A stretch of DNA of 64,000 nt from Leptodactylus fallax (lineage: Eukaryota; Chordata; Amphibia; Anura; Leptodactylidae): contig CAMRHE010000077.1 in the NCBI GenBank assembly GCA_947044405.1, forward strand, positions 3,286,001 through 3,350,000, given 5' to 3'. The notes beneath the pieces were generated by a model. That model was given only the letters and a program-made list of their open reading frames with translations. It ran no database searches and had not been told where the DNA came from. Both the position numbers and the translations under genes were made by a program. Numbering within the stretch: position 1 is the stretch's first letter; every line of letters begins with the position of its first letter. This document shows positions 50,011 through 60,708 of the stretch, piece after piece.

Positions 50011-50176
50011 CAGGGGTCAGCAACCTTCGGCACTCCAGCTGCTGTGAAACTACAACTCCCAACATGCTCCATTCACTTCCATGGGAGTTCCAAGAACAGC
50101 AGAGTAAGTATGCATGATGGGAATTGTAGTTTTACAACAGCTGGAGTGCCGAAGGTTGCCTATCCCTGCTATAGAC
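50011..50176. mobile_element. hAT-type foldback MITE B, 158 bp
   Basis: The element runs 50011-50168 with ends CAGGGGTCAGCAACC and GGTTGCCTATCCCTG and about 58-bp inverted arms through ctccagctg and aactacaa. The right flank is ctatagac (50169-50176), identical to the 8-mer left of element A. Confidence 0.82.
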
Positions 50177-50199
50177 TATAGCATCTTGCTGTACATTTG

Positions 50200-50890
50200 T
50201 GAAGGGGTTCACATACATAATACACATACATAAACAATAAGCAATCCAGCGATCACATGTTCAAACTTAAAAGTAAAAATAAAAGTCTAAAAAAAAAAAA
50301 AAACACAAGAATTGAAAATTGAACTCTGCCCCCTTTCCCATTTTACAAATAAAAATAAACAACAAAAATCATCCTATCGTTGCTCTGAAAATGGTAAGAA
50401 AGTGTAAAAAAAAAAAAAATTACGCCCAAATCGCAAGATGAAATAAAAAGTGATCAAGCGTCATACCACACATACATGCAGATGGAAATCTAAAAAAAAA
50501 AAAAAAAATTATAAACGTCAGAATATCGTGATATAAAGGAAAAAAAAAATTTTCTTTAAAGATTCAGATATTTTTTAAAGTATTATAATATGGTATTTCC
50601 ATGAATAGACTGATTCACAAACTTAAGATAACATGTTATTTTCTCCCACAGTGAACGCTGCAACAACAAAACCCTTAAAAAAAAACTTCGCAATTGCATT
50701 TTCTTAAAAATTCCACCGCATATATAATTTTTTACCACCTTCCCAGTATATTATAAGGAATATTAGATGGTGCCATTAGAAAGTACACCTTGTCCTGCAA
50801 AAAAGAAGCCCTCTCATATGGCTGAATGGAAAAATAAAAAAGTTATGGCAGGTCAATGGAAGAGAGGAGAAAACAAAAATGGAAAATGTT
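50200..50890. repeat. A-rich dispersed repeat seen in other frog sequences
   Basis: Several A-tracts (50289, 50407, 50492). The blocks atggtgccattagaaagtac, cttgtcctgcaaaaaagaag and aaaataaaaaagttatgg match, from memory, a repeat common in anuran genomic DNA. Family not assigned and not checked. Confidence 0.6.
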
Positions 50891-51811
50891 AGGAAGTGTC
50901 AGGAAGTGGCTAGGTTTGGTAATTCCACGCTACCAGTCTCAAATAATTACAGTAAATATGGTCACACAGAAACCGAGCAGGGTTAGATTTGTGCAACAAC
51001 CACGTTTACTATCATTAAGTGCGATATAGTAGCATGATATTGTGATCATGCCCTAGCCTTATATTTTCTATGTTGTAATACCGTATTTAATCTGAGGATC
51101 AGCCCTCTAGCAAAGCTGGGTGCACTACCCTCGTGATACTCCCTTACATGGTGCCATCATTTCCAAGCAATAACTGCATGTCTGTCATATCACAGACAGA
51201 AAGCAACGTACACCGCCACAATGTATCAATTTCCAGCACAAGATACTATTGTAGTGAAGAGAAAATCCGTTTTTCTCTTTACCAAGGGACATCTGGTCAA
51301 CATTACTCAGTCTTTCCCACAAGTGGAAATGCACAGCTTGGGCCTGGAGAATTATGGGCTGTAATAGAAGTATTAATAGAATCCCATTATTATCATACTA
51401 CTACAGTACATAGACCACAAGTAGTATAGAATAGTTTAATACTATAGATCTCGGCAGATCTATAAGGATATAAATGGACATCTCTTTCATGGGCAGGACC
51501 AATATTCTTGTTTGTGCCTTATGTCAGTCTCATTGACCTTATGAACATAAAAATTATAGTAACAAGCCTATTACATAACTATTCATGTAAAAGAAAATGG
51601 TTTTCTATTCTTTAATATCTAAATTGCTCAAATAACTTGATGCGCCCTACAGGGTTTTTTATTTGCAAAAGTCAACTGGTAATCTACAGTTCTAGCAAAG
51701 TTTAACTTGACATCGAGATATCTTATCATAGAGCACAAGAAAAGCCATTGAAAGAGTGAAGTTAGGGTCCCGATGCAGAGCTCTAGTGATCCTTCTCCCA
51801 GCTTTCATATT
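50891..51811. other. Intron sequence, nothing recognised
   Basis: No element ends or exon signals seen. Confidence 0.5.
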
Positions 51812-51955
51812 TGGCTAGGTTCACATCTGTGTTCGGGTTTCTGTTCTTCGGGTCCACTTGGGGAGAAATGCGGAGAAAAAAGTCCTGCATTTTTCATGCG
51901 GATTCAGGGATGGAATTCCCCAGCGGAATACGGGTGCAGGTGTGCACCTAGCCTT
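51812..51955. mobile_element. Foldback MITE, GGCTAGGTTCACATCTG type
   Basis: ttggctaggttcacatctgt against gcaggtgtgcacctagcc; core ggagaaaaaagtcctgca. Confidence 0.78.
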
Positions 51956-52078
51956 ACAGCCATGGTCATTCAGAAGCTTTAAAGATTCTCTAATTCATAA
52001 AACAGCCAATGATAGACTTCTTGTAAAAGTAAATATGTAACAAACTCTGCATCTAATTAATTATGTAATATTAATGAC

Positions 52079-52290
52079 GCTGGGTTCACACCTGCGATTG
52101 AGTTTCCATTCGTGGGGTCCACTTGGGGACGCCACGAACAGAAACCTAATCCGCTTATAAAAGTCGTTACCAGTGGAAAAACCCCCAGACCTAGACTAAT
52201 ATGGGGTTTGCTGGGTTTCTGCCCAAAAAATGCGGAAAATGCTCTCCGCATTTTTAAAGCGGATTGGGGAACGAAATCCCTGAGCGGAGA
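52079..52290. mobile_element. Foldback MITE, right terminus lost
   Basis: cgctgggttcacacctgcg on the left, with inner arms tccgcatttttaaagcggat and matching segments. No tgtgaacc right end. Confidence 0.68.
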
Positions 52291-52566
52291 TTAGTTAATC
52301 AATTTATTTTGAAGCCAGATTAACTTTATCTGACTCCACCCAAAATTTCTCCTGACTCCACGACTCTGAATTCACAGCCCTGGTTTGTACGAGTGTTTGT
52401 TCCTGACAGTTTCCTGCAAAATCGCCCCATGTAATTATTGTGTTAAATGTCAAGTTAATTTTTGCTACAAAGGTAGAATAGCATAATGGATATTATTTTT
52501 CTGTACTGTTCAGTGTTGCTTGTTTCAGGCACAAGCTTTGATTGTTGGGTCGTGTCTACATGCAGT

Positions 52567-52742
52567 CTGGTGCTAGGTTCACACTAGCGTTCGGGTTTCC
52601 CTATCTGCTTAAAAAGTGTTTAGCCATGGAAACCTGCAGACCCAACTATAAATCCCACCTGAAATCGAAGGAGAGAATTTCAATTTCATATTTCAAGCGA
52701 AATGGGGGACCGAGTCCCCGAACGCTAGTGTGACTGCAGCCT
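52567..52742. mobile_element. Foldback MITE, CTAGGTTCACACTAGCG type
   Basis: gctaggttcacactagcgtt against aacgctagtgtgactgcagc; inverted arms of about 25 bp. Confidence 0.8.
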
Positions 52743-53629
52743 TATACTTATTTAAGGGGCACCAGACTAGAAACACAAACAATCATATTCGGCATAGTAA
52801 TACCCCCGCAGTGCCACAACTAGAAAGTTACTTGTGTAGTCCTAATGTAAAAGAGGAACTTGTTATTTATTTAATCAGTATTTGGGTTTTTATCTGTTTG
52901 ATGATCAAAGCTCATTGGAGACGTATCTCTTTACCAGTGTCTAATGTAACATGGAAATCTGATTTCATTACTCTTATAAAATATGTCTCATCTGGTGTCA
53001 TCAGGCTTTGAAGTGTAGATCACATGGGATGAATGCTATCTACATATAAATACAATATTCATTAGTATAGCATTCATCATAGTATAGTGATGAAATGCAG
53101 AATTATCAAGTAAAAGTTTATCAAGGCAATATCATTTCACACATTAATGAGCATTTTCCCCATAATTATAAAATACACAACAGTAAATATAAATTCTTGA
53201 ACTCTTATCGCATTCTGTTCACATCTGACTAGTCACAAAGTAATATATACTGGAATATTGTGAAATAATTGGATCTACAGTATTTACCGTTCTCGACTCA
53301 ATAATAAATCTTGGTGGTTGCCACTGTTGGGTTATCGGTTTTCAACCATATTTCCCAGAAAGCATTAGGGTTTGGAAAAGATTGAATAGAATTTTTTTTA
53401 GACTTTTTACGGATTAGGTTTCAAGGACTTCAAAAAGTACATGAGGCATCATTGTCTAGACTCTCTCATATAGACAAAAGTATCTTGAGCAGAATAGCGT
53501 TCTTAGAAGCCATATGACACTAGAGCCCAAGCAAGTGTTTTATTTTAGAATGGGACCAGAAATCAGGAAATATTCATTCTCTAACAATGTCAGCCTTCAT
53601 GTGGAGAAACTGATATATACTGTACAGAA
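52743..53629. other. Intron sequence, nothing recognised
   Basis: No element ends or exon signals seen. Confidence 0.5.
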
Positions 53630-53902
53630 TTAAAGGGGGGTAGGTTCCAACTCTATTTTATTGATGACCCATCCTCACGATAGTTCATCAATAAGAGATC
53701 TCTCAGTGATCAGCTCTATGAAGGGGATGTGGTCACGCTCTGTGACCTCTTCACTGTTTACTCTGCACGCTACTTGCTTCATAGTGGCCATGCTGTGTCA
53801 GTGCAGCATCATCTCAATGTCTTCTATGGGACATAGTTGTAATGATGTCACACAGCCACCAAGAGCGCCACAACTCTTTCAGACAACAAATCAGTGGGCG
53901 TC

Positions 53903-54906
53903 TTAGGCGCGGTTCACATCTGCGTTCGGCCATTCCGTTCGAAATCAGTATGTGAAATTTCAAAAACTGATTTCGAACAGTCCGGATTACAACCCATTGA
54001 GTTCAATGTATCATGTATGCATGTATCAGTTTGTGCCATTTCCGTCTGGTTTCCGCTTTTTTGTGTGTAGAGAAAAGTAGGACTTGCAGGACTTTGTCTC
54101 TGTACTAAAAATAAGGATTCCAGACAGACAGCAACCAATCCGTTTTTTTTTTTTTAACATTGAGGTCTATGGAAAACGGATTACAAACTGATAGCAATCA
54201 GTTTGTGTCCGTTTAGCAATCCGTTTTTCCCTCTGCGCATGCTCAGAATGAAGTAGGAAGGGGAAAAAAAACAAACGATTGGTCAAAAACGGACACAAAC
54301 TGATTGCTATCAGTTTGTAATCCATTTTCCATAGACCTCAGTGTTAAAAAACAAAACAAAAAAAAAACAGATTGGTTGCTGTCCATCTGGAATCCTTACT
54401 TTTAGTACGGAGACAAAGTCCTGCAAGTTCTACTTTTCTCTCCTCACAAAAAAGCGGAAACCAGAGGGAAATGGTACAAACTGATACATGCGAATTAGGT
54501 TGGGTTCACACTTGCGCCAGAGTCCGTTCGCCGCTAAATCCGACTAAAAATCTCGGGAAACTGTATAGGGACTGGATAGCGACAGGATAGCGATGCATTG
54601 CTTAAAATCCCATTCATTTGTGCTTACACCCTCTGCGCCACGAATCCAGTTTTTCCGCTGGAAACAAAGTCCTGCATGTCCGACTTTGTTTCCAGCAAAA
54701 AAAACTGGATTTGCGGCGAACGGATTTCCCGAGATTTTTAGACGGATTTGCGGCGAACGGACTCCGGCGCAAGCGTGAACCCACCCTTACTTTTAAAACC
54801 CATTGAAATCAATGGGTGGTAATCCGGACCTTACGAAATCAGCTTTTGAAATTTCACATACTGATTTCGAACGGAATGGCCGAACGCAGATGTGAACTGG
54901 GCCTTA
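53903..54906. mobile_element. Harbinger-like foldback MITE, middle layer of the nest
   Basis: Unit 53906-54903 (998 bp) between TTA at 53903-53905 and 54904-54906. Ends are ggcgcggttcacatctgcg and cgcagatgtgaactgggcc. Long arms include tcgaaatcagtatgtgaaat and its mirror; the interior has many gtccgtttt repeats. Confidence 0.9.
54495..54789. mobile_element. Harbinger-like foldback MITE, innermost layer
   Basis: Unit 54498-54786 (289 bp) between TTA at 54495-54497 and 54787-54789. Ends are ggttgggttcacacttgcgc and gcgcaagcgtgaacccaccc. It interrupts the right arm of the 53906 element. Confidence 0.9.
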
Positions 54907-55088
54907 GATGTTGGACTGATCTCTTATTGATGACCAATCCTGAGGAAATGAGTTGGGAAATCCCTTTAAGAGATGTGTAATGTCTTACATGTGCTCTATT
55001 GGATCACACTGTAGTTTTAGATTTTCTGGCTGTTTAGAAAGAAAATTGAATTTTTGCTATAATGTATATACTGTACACAAGTTGTACA

Positions 55089-55142
55089 GTGCTGCGGAAT
55101 ATGTTGGCGCTATATAAATAAAATGTATTATTATTATTACAC
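55089..55142 (+). mobile_element. 3' tail of an L2-like LINE or its SINE
   Basis: agtgctgcggaatatgttgg then cgctatataaataaaat and an ATT-rich end. The same tail appears in reverse at 57950. Confidence 0.75.
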
Positions 55143-55179
<37 letters not shown>

Positions 55180-55181
55180 CG
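55143..55181. repeat. TAGA microsatellite
   Basis: About nine TAGA units directly after the L2-like tail. Confidence 0.95.
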
Positions 55182-55859
55182 CAGTGTATTAAAAGAGTCT
55201 TAAGATGCACCTACATATAAAAGTAAAGTCAGCTGGACCCACCTGTTTTAGCGGCAAATCGGGCAAATTAATTTTATTACCCTTTTCTTTTGCTCTCACA
55301 AGAGATAAGACACCTTCAAACGTGTTTGACAGTGGACTTGCTCCACTCCCCTCCCCTCTTGGCAGAGCACAAATGTTTATGGAGGTTTCACAAAAAATAA
55401 AAGCTGTTGGCAAAATGAGCTTTCGGCCGACAGTCATTTAAGGTTTATAGACACTTTTTGGGTAATACAATAAAAGCTGGCAAGTTTATTGTAAGCTATA
55501 AAGGGACTACTATGACTATATATGCTGAGAGTCTCAGTACTCTGAGGGATAGTGTACATAATACACAGTACTTTAGAAGCTATGGGGCTTGCCCTTGACC
55601 CCTGATCTTGATCTTGGGTCTTAATCTTATTGGTGCAGCGGTATCTACCAGTGTTGCTGCATTAGGGCATCTTCTAGATTTGCTAATATAAAAAGGTCTT
55701 TCTGGCAGCCTATTCTCTTTAGGGTGTCATAAGGGACGAGAATAAGCTCTCTGTAACCTGGATTTGAGCTTTGCCATTTCACGTCACAGTTATTAACAGT
55801 GGCATGGCCTAATATTTCTACACAGACTTTTGTTGGGAATTCCAGGGTACAGATAGGGC

Positions 55860-56336
55860 TTAATAAAATATACTTCCAGCTATAAAAACCTTTTTATAAA
55901 TGAATAGTGCAAGTGAATATAAGAAACTTTGTAATATATCTTATTAAAGAAATCTGTTTCCTTCTCCACTTATTAGGCTGAATTTTGTAAATGTCTATGG
56001 AATGGGTAGGGGGGAGGAGGAGGCTGCTGGAAAAGTTGCACCAATAACTACTGCTGCACTGTGAGTGGGAGAGATCTTTTGACAAGACAAGATAAGACTA
56101 CCATTGCACAGAATAAGGAACTAAATCAATTAACATCCCCCCCTCCATAGACTTCTGTGTACAGAGATAGATTCTATACAGATTAAACAGTCTGAATGAA
56201 GATAAGGAGGAGGAGAGCAGCCTAATAAGAGGAGAAGGAAACAGGTTTCTTTAATAATATATATTACAACGTTTGTAATATCTACCTGTACAATTCATTT
56301 ATGCAAAGATGTTTTATAGTTAGAGGTACGCTTTAA
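55860..56336. mobile_element. T2-type foldback MITE
   Basis: Left TTAA at 55860, right tagaggtacgct + TTAA (56333-56336). Arms pair gaaatctgtttccttctcc with ggagaaggaaacaggtttc. Confidence 0.85.
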
Positions 56337-57301
56337 GATGAGCTTTATCACCCTGACTATCCTCACATCTACTATGCCACAAGGTAATGATAAGAAGTAT
56401 CCACCCTTCCATTGGGGTATTTTACTCTTCTTTACTGCTATCCTGCATGGAATATTCCAAGACTGTAAAACCTTAGAGTAATAGGAGAGTATATATTCTG
56501 TGTCTCTGCTCTTTTATTACTAAATTGGTGTCTGCTATGCGTCAGAGACAAAGATTAAAACTCCAGGGTCATGGATACTGTTCACATCTGCAGTGGGGCC
56601 TCTGTCAAAATGACAGACACCTTGGCTGAACTTGATGGATCACATAGTAAGTCAGTGGGCTCTGCCTGGTGCCCCTGGCGTCCATCATGTAATGATCTAT
56701 CAAAGTGTCATGGCTTCCATAGTAAACGGAAGCCACAGATGCAGAGCCTAAACTTGACATTTCTACATGTGTTTTTGTCTGGCTGTTACAAAGCATCTAT
56801 TTTGTTTTCAACTGCATCAAAGGCTCCGTCAGAATAATATACACCTTAGCGAAACCCATTATAAGTCATTTGGGTCCGTTTAGTGCCCTTAGTGTTCACC
56901 TTTCCAAGCTTGTTTCAGGCTACTACACACCCCTCATGTCCGTTGGGGGTACTAAGGTACCTCTACAAACTTATAAACATAAATACTGATGGTTAGACAG
57001 TCTATTTGTATATCATAGAAATATATGCAGCTCTGGAAAGTTAGTACAGTGAAACCTCTTTGAGACGACCACCCAAGATATCATGAAAAAGTGGTCTGTT
57101 AGCGGGGCACTCTTCTCAAACAAGACAATTAATATGGAAAGCTGAAACTATGTCACAGAAAATGTTGTCTGGGTCAGGGTTGGTCTTCTCGAAGCAGTGG
57201 TCTGTTGGAGATGTTTCACTGTACATTTACAGTCGTTCTGCTCCTCAGTGCTGCTCAAAATCCTTTTCTCAATCATACATGCATATTCTGGAGACAACAT
57301 C
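56337..57301. other. Intron sequence, worn repeats only
   Basis: A worn foldback near 56555-56840 (atgatctatcaaagtgtcat region), and 57052-57220 with gaaacctctttgagacgacc and a mirrored ggtctgttggagatgtttca. Nothing coding. Confidence 0.5.
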
Positions 57302-57611
57302 TTAAAGGGGTTTTCCCTTACTTACATATTGATTAGAAATTATTAGAAAAGACAAATCCTCTGGATAGGTCATCATTATATGACCGATGGGAATCCAACA
57401 CCCGATCAGCAGGTTGAATAGGCTGCAGTGTTTGGTGAGCTCTGCAGGATCTTCACTGAATACCAAACACAATGCCGTACATTCTTGGTATTGTAGCTCA
57501 GGCCCATTCACTTGAATGGGACTATGCTGCTATACCATGTGACCAATGCACATGACCTCATCTGCACAGAGAACAACTATCCCAGTCCCGATTTATGTAA
57601 AATTCCTTTAA
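57302..57611. mobile_element. T2-type MITE
   Basis: TTAA + AGGGGTTTTCCC at 57302 and AAAATTCCT + TTAA at 57608-57611. Interior includes ggataggtcatcattatatg. Confidence 0.85.
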
Positions 57612-57784
57612 AGCCAGAGCCCCATGTGGTGGAAACACCATGGTGTTATAGAGTCCCTTCAAAGTGGATGGGATTCTTGCGAATCCCATCCACGTATTGC
57701 AGAAAAATACCTGCATGCGTTTACGCTGCAGCTTTTCACACAGTGCTTTTTTGCTGTGGCCCACTGCGTGGGGCCTTAGCCTAA
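57612..57784. mobile_element. Foldback MITE, AGAGCCCCAT/GGGGCCTTAG type
   Basis: agccagagccccatgtggtgg on the left, ccactgcgtggggccttag on the right, and a central hairpin gtggatgggattcttgcgaa with its mirror. Confidence 0.78.
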
Positions 57785-57948
57785 AGAAGCCAATGTATCA
57801 CAGTACAGTACCGAGAGGAAACACACGTAGACTTACAAATTCTCTGTAAAGGATGCTATGACTGGATCAGCAGCCCTGGTACTTGAAGATGTTACACTAC
57901 TAACTGTGGTATCACAATGCTCATTTAGCTGATCACTTCTCAAGGTGG

Positions 57949-58202
57949 GATTTATTTATTATGCTTGCTTGTATAGCACCGTCATATTCCGCAGCGCTTT
58001 ACAGATATTGTCAGTCACTGTCCCATATAGGGCTCACAGTCAATATTCCCTATCTGTATATCTTTGGAGTGTGGGAGGAAACCCACACAAACACGGGGAG
58101 AACATACAAACTCCTTGCAGACGTTGTCCTTGGCGGGATTCCAACCCAGGACTCCAGCGCTGCAAGGCTGCAGTGCTAACCACTGAGCCACTGTGCCGGC
58201 CT
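57949..58202 (-). mobile_element. tRNA-derived SINE with L2-like 3' tail
   Basis: On the minus strand the head reads tggctcagtggttagcac (A box) and gggttggaatcccgcc (B box) near 58136-58194. It is followed by a conserved body (cgtgtttgtgtgggtttcct) and a tail agcgctgcggaatatgacgg. The tail matches 55089. Translated frames here are spurious. Confidence 0.85.
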
Positions 58203-59164
58203 TGTGGGGTTTGCAACTATCAGACATGTATAACATATGGCATAATGGGCTGTAGATGGAATACCCCTTTAAATAATTTATGTAACCTTCTTTTTGGAGC
58301 GTGTCAGCCTGAACTCTATTATACTTTGTGACAAATCACAATTGATTTAGTTTGGGAATACAGTGTGAAAACTCCAGGGCATCTATTTGCGCAGCATAAA
58401 TGTTCAGATGGAAGCAAGTTGGCATCTACTGTACTTCCAGAAACGTGGGATTTAGGAGAATGTACAGCGTCCCCATACACCAGTGGATTCAGTAATAACC
58501 AGCCGTGCACCTTGTAATTGGATGTTTGTTTTGGATTAGTGAAGTAGAAGAATTTTAGACTCGGGAGGTGAAGACCCAGGAGAATTTGTCTTCTAGTTTA
58601 GAATGAAAAAAACTCTAGTGTTATTTGCTATGAGAAACTTCATCCCTCCATTTATCACTGACATCCAGCATACGTTTCTTCTATAAGCATACTCTTTATA
58701 ATCTATTTATATGCAGGAAGATAAACATTAACTGAACCTTTACTAGTGTATAAGGATATAGAATGTAGAATCTAGCTGCTCTAGAGGTTATGCCATGTAT
58801 ACAGATTAAAGGTAGTCAGGGAGAGAAGGATTGGGCTCTTGGATTTCAACATGCCTATTCCTTTTGTTCTTGGGAAGATAAGTCTCCGTCAGAGGTCAGG
58901 ATTGATAGATGTCGGTCAGATGAGTGTTCAACCTATAGCTATCTAGTGTATATGGCCAGTCTTTCTCTAAGTGATTCTAGTTAGTTTTGGAATACTATGA
59001 ATTTTCACAGGTATTGCAATGGTGACTTGTAAGTTTGTAGGCACTACATGACTTTTGAGGACAGTCCACATTTCAGAAGCATCAATGCCATCACTAGATA
59101 CTCCTATAGGTCCGGTATGAACCAAGGTATACCAATGTGACTTAGGGCTGAATAGCCTGTATTA
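58203..59164. other. Intron sequence, one T2-type end
   Basis: ggaatacccctttaaa near 58258-58273 is a T2-type right end; otherwise nothing recognised. Confidence 0.5.
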
Positions 59165-59612
59165 CTCACTACCGTTGTTAGTGTCCATTGTTAGCATCCG
59201 TCAGAAAATGTTAACAGACACTAACAGAGGCGTCAAAAATATGTTAAAAATCCCATTGATTTCAACTGGGCTTGCTACATCATCCTTTAGTGTCCATTTT
59301 CATCAAATCTGTAACAGGTCCGTTATTTTTGCAGGACTTTTGGCTCCATTCATAATAATGAACTTATGACGAATGTTAAGTGTTGTTTTTTTTTTTTACA
59401 TTAATGTCTGTGGCTAATGGACATATGGCGGTTGGTAACGGACTTTTTTTTTGTCATTTTTTTTTTCGAGATATGTACAGAAAGCACAACATTAAAAAAT
59501 GGACTGCTTAGTGTCCGTTTACCATCCGTTATGATTGGCGTTGTTTTTTTTTGTTTTTTTATCAGACCCTATCATAATGGACTTTCAGTGGTAGTGTGAA
59601 CCTAGGCTAACA
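59165..59612. mobile_element. Foldback MITE, GTCCGTT-rich family
   Basis: ttagtgtccattgttagcat on the left, gtagtgtgaacctaggctaa on the right, with inner gcaggacttttggctcc and poly-T stretches. Confidence 0.75.
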
Positions 59613-59624
59613 AGTGATATAAGA

Positions 59625-59710
59625 TTTCTCAACAGCATATTCCTCAGCACTGTACATAGACTGTCATCACTCACTGTCTCCATTGGGATTTACAATCTAA
59701 ATTCTGAATT
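59625..59710 (-). mobile_element. Worn 3' fragment of the L2-like LINE/SINE
   Basis: cagcatattcctcagcactg, then tcactgtctccattgggatt, parallels the 57980-58060 part of the SINE tail but is more diverged. Confidence 0.65.
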
Positions 59711-60167
59711 ACCATCTTGATCATCTTGTAATCGGATATTACTAATGAGTAACACTTCCATGAGTATATGGCGGCTTCCTCCAGGATATAGTAGGTTTCA
59801 CAGATGCAAATGGCACTAACCTTACTGCTGCATCCTCTCCATTAATACTTGTAAAACAGATGAGTGTTTATGGTGATACAAATTTAGTTGCTACAAGGAT
59901 TCTAACACATTTTAAGTAGAACCAGAGCAGGAACATAAGTAATTGGAAGCAGGGAGATGTATTGCAGCAGGTCTCCAGCCGTACTGTGTTCTCCTTAGGT
60001 CAGGCCTTTTAATTAACTGATAAAACTGTAATAAAAGATCCATTCACTGCAAATTCCTTCAATTACCTGCTTTGGCTGCATTTATGTTCCTTTTTCTTCA
60101 AGTAAAATTGTATCTTTTGAAATACTTGTTTTTTTTCAATAGCATTTGGAAGGGAATTTTCTTGACT

Positions 60168-60600
60168 TTAAAGTGGTTATCCACCTTTCTAATATTGATA
60201 ACCTAGGATGCATCATCAATTTTAGATATGTGGAGGTCCAACAGGTGGAATCCTTGCAAATCAGCTGTTCCCGGACAGTGTGGTTCCCAGAAACGTTTGC
60301 ATGCCAGGGAATGAGTAGCTGTGTATTTAGGTATTACAGAGCTGTCCCACAGACTACAATGGGACACCACTGATTCCTGGCACCCCCATCGATCAGCTAA
60401 TTTAAGGGACTGCACTTGGACAGGTTTTTGAACAGTCACAACTTTATTGTGTAATAGCCCTGAATAAATGGAGGGACTTGCAGTACCATTCATGGCCACT
60501 ACTCAAGCATCATGGCTCCTTCAAACAGATGATTGGTTGAGGTACAGAGAGCCAGAACCTAAGGATAGGTCATCAGTATTATAGTCCTTGAAAAGTTTCA
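60168..60600. mobile_element. Worn T2-type MITE just upstream of the PLCL2 exon
   Basis: TTAA + AGTGGTTATCCACC at 60168 and ggataggtcatcagtattat near 60564, ending about tagtccttgaaaag. Its right end is about 110 bp before the exon acceptor. Confidence 0.65.
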
Positions 60601-60689
60601 GATCATACATGGGGTAAAAAAAAGTTGATTTGAGTTATTAATGTTCAATGTTAATTTAACAACTTTGATGTATTGTGATTTTCATATAT

Positions 60690-60708
60690 ATTTTTTTTGT
60701 TTCTGTAG
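60690..60708 (+). other. 3' splice acceptor of PLCL2 intron 1
   Basis: A T-rich tract (ttttttttgtttctgtag) ends in AG at 60707-60708, directly before the first in-frame codon GAC. The TAG would be an in-frame stop if read, so the coding frame must start here. A possible branch point lies in the gttaatttaac stretch near 60650-60661 (inference). Confidence 0.88.

Larger units (their letters stand above)
53630..54969. mobile_element. T2-type MITE, outer layer of a three-level nest
   Basis: TTAA + AGGGGGGTAGG at 53630 and AAATCCCT + TTAA at 54958-54969. Its own interior is tattgatgacccatcctcac on the left and its near-mirror ttattgatgaccaatcctga on the right. About 1 kb of foreign sequence is inserted between the halves. 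Confidence 0.85.

Noticed and set aside
58136..58196. Possible tRNA gene (A and B box on the minus strand)
   Set aside because: No complete cloverleaf; it is the head of a SINE with the LINE-like tail.
57945..58331. 128-codon frame with GENIQTPCRRCPWRDSNPGLQ-like text
   Set aside because: Lies on the SINE; such peptides arise from reading through the repeat.
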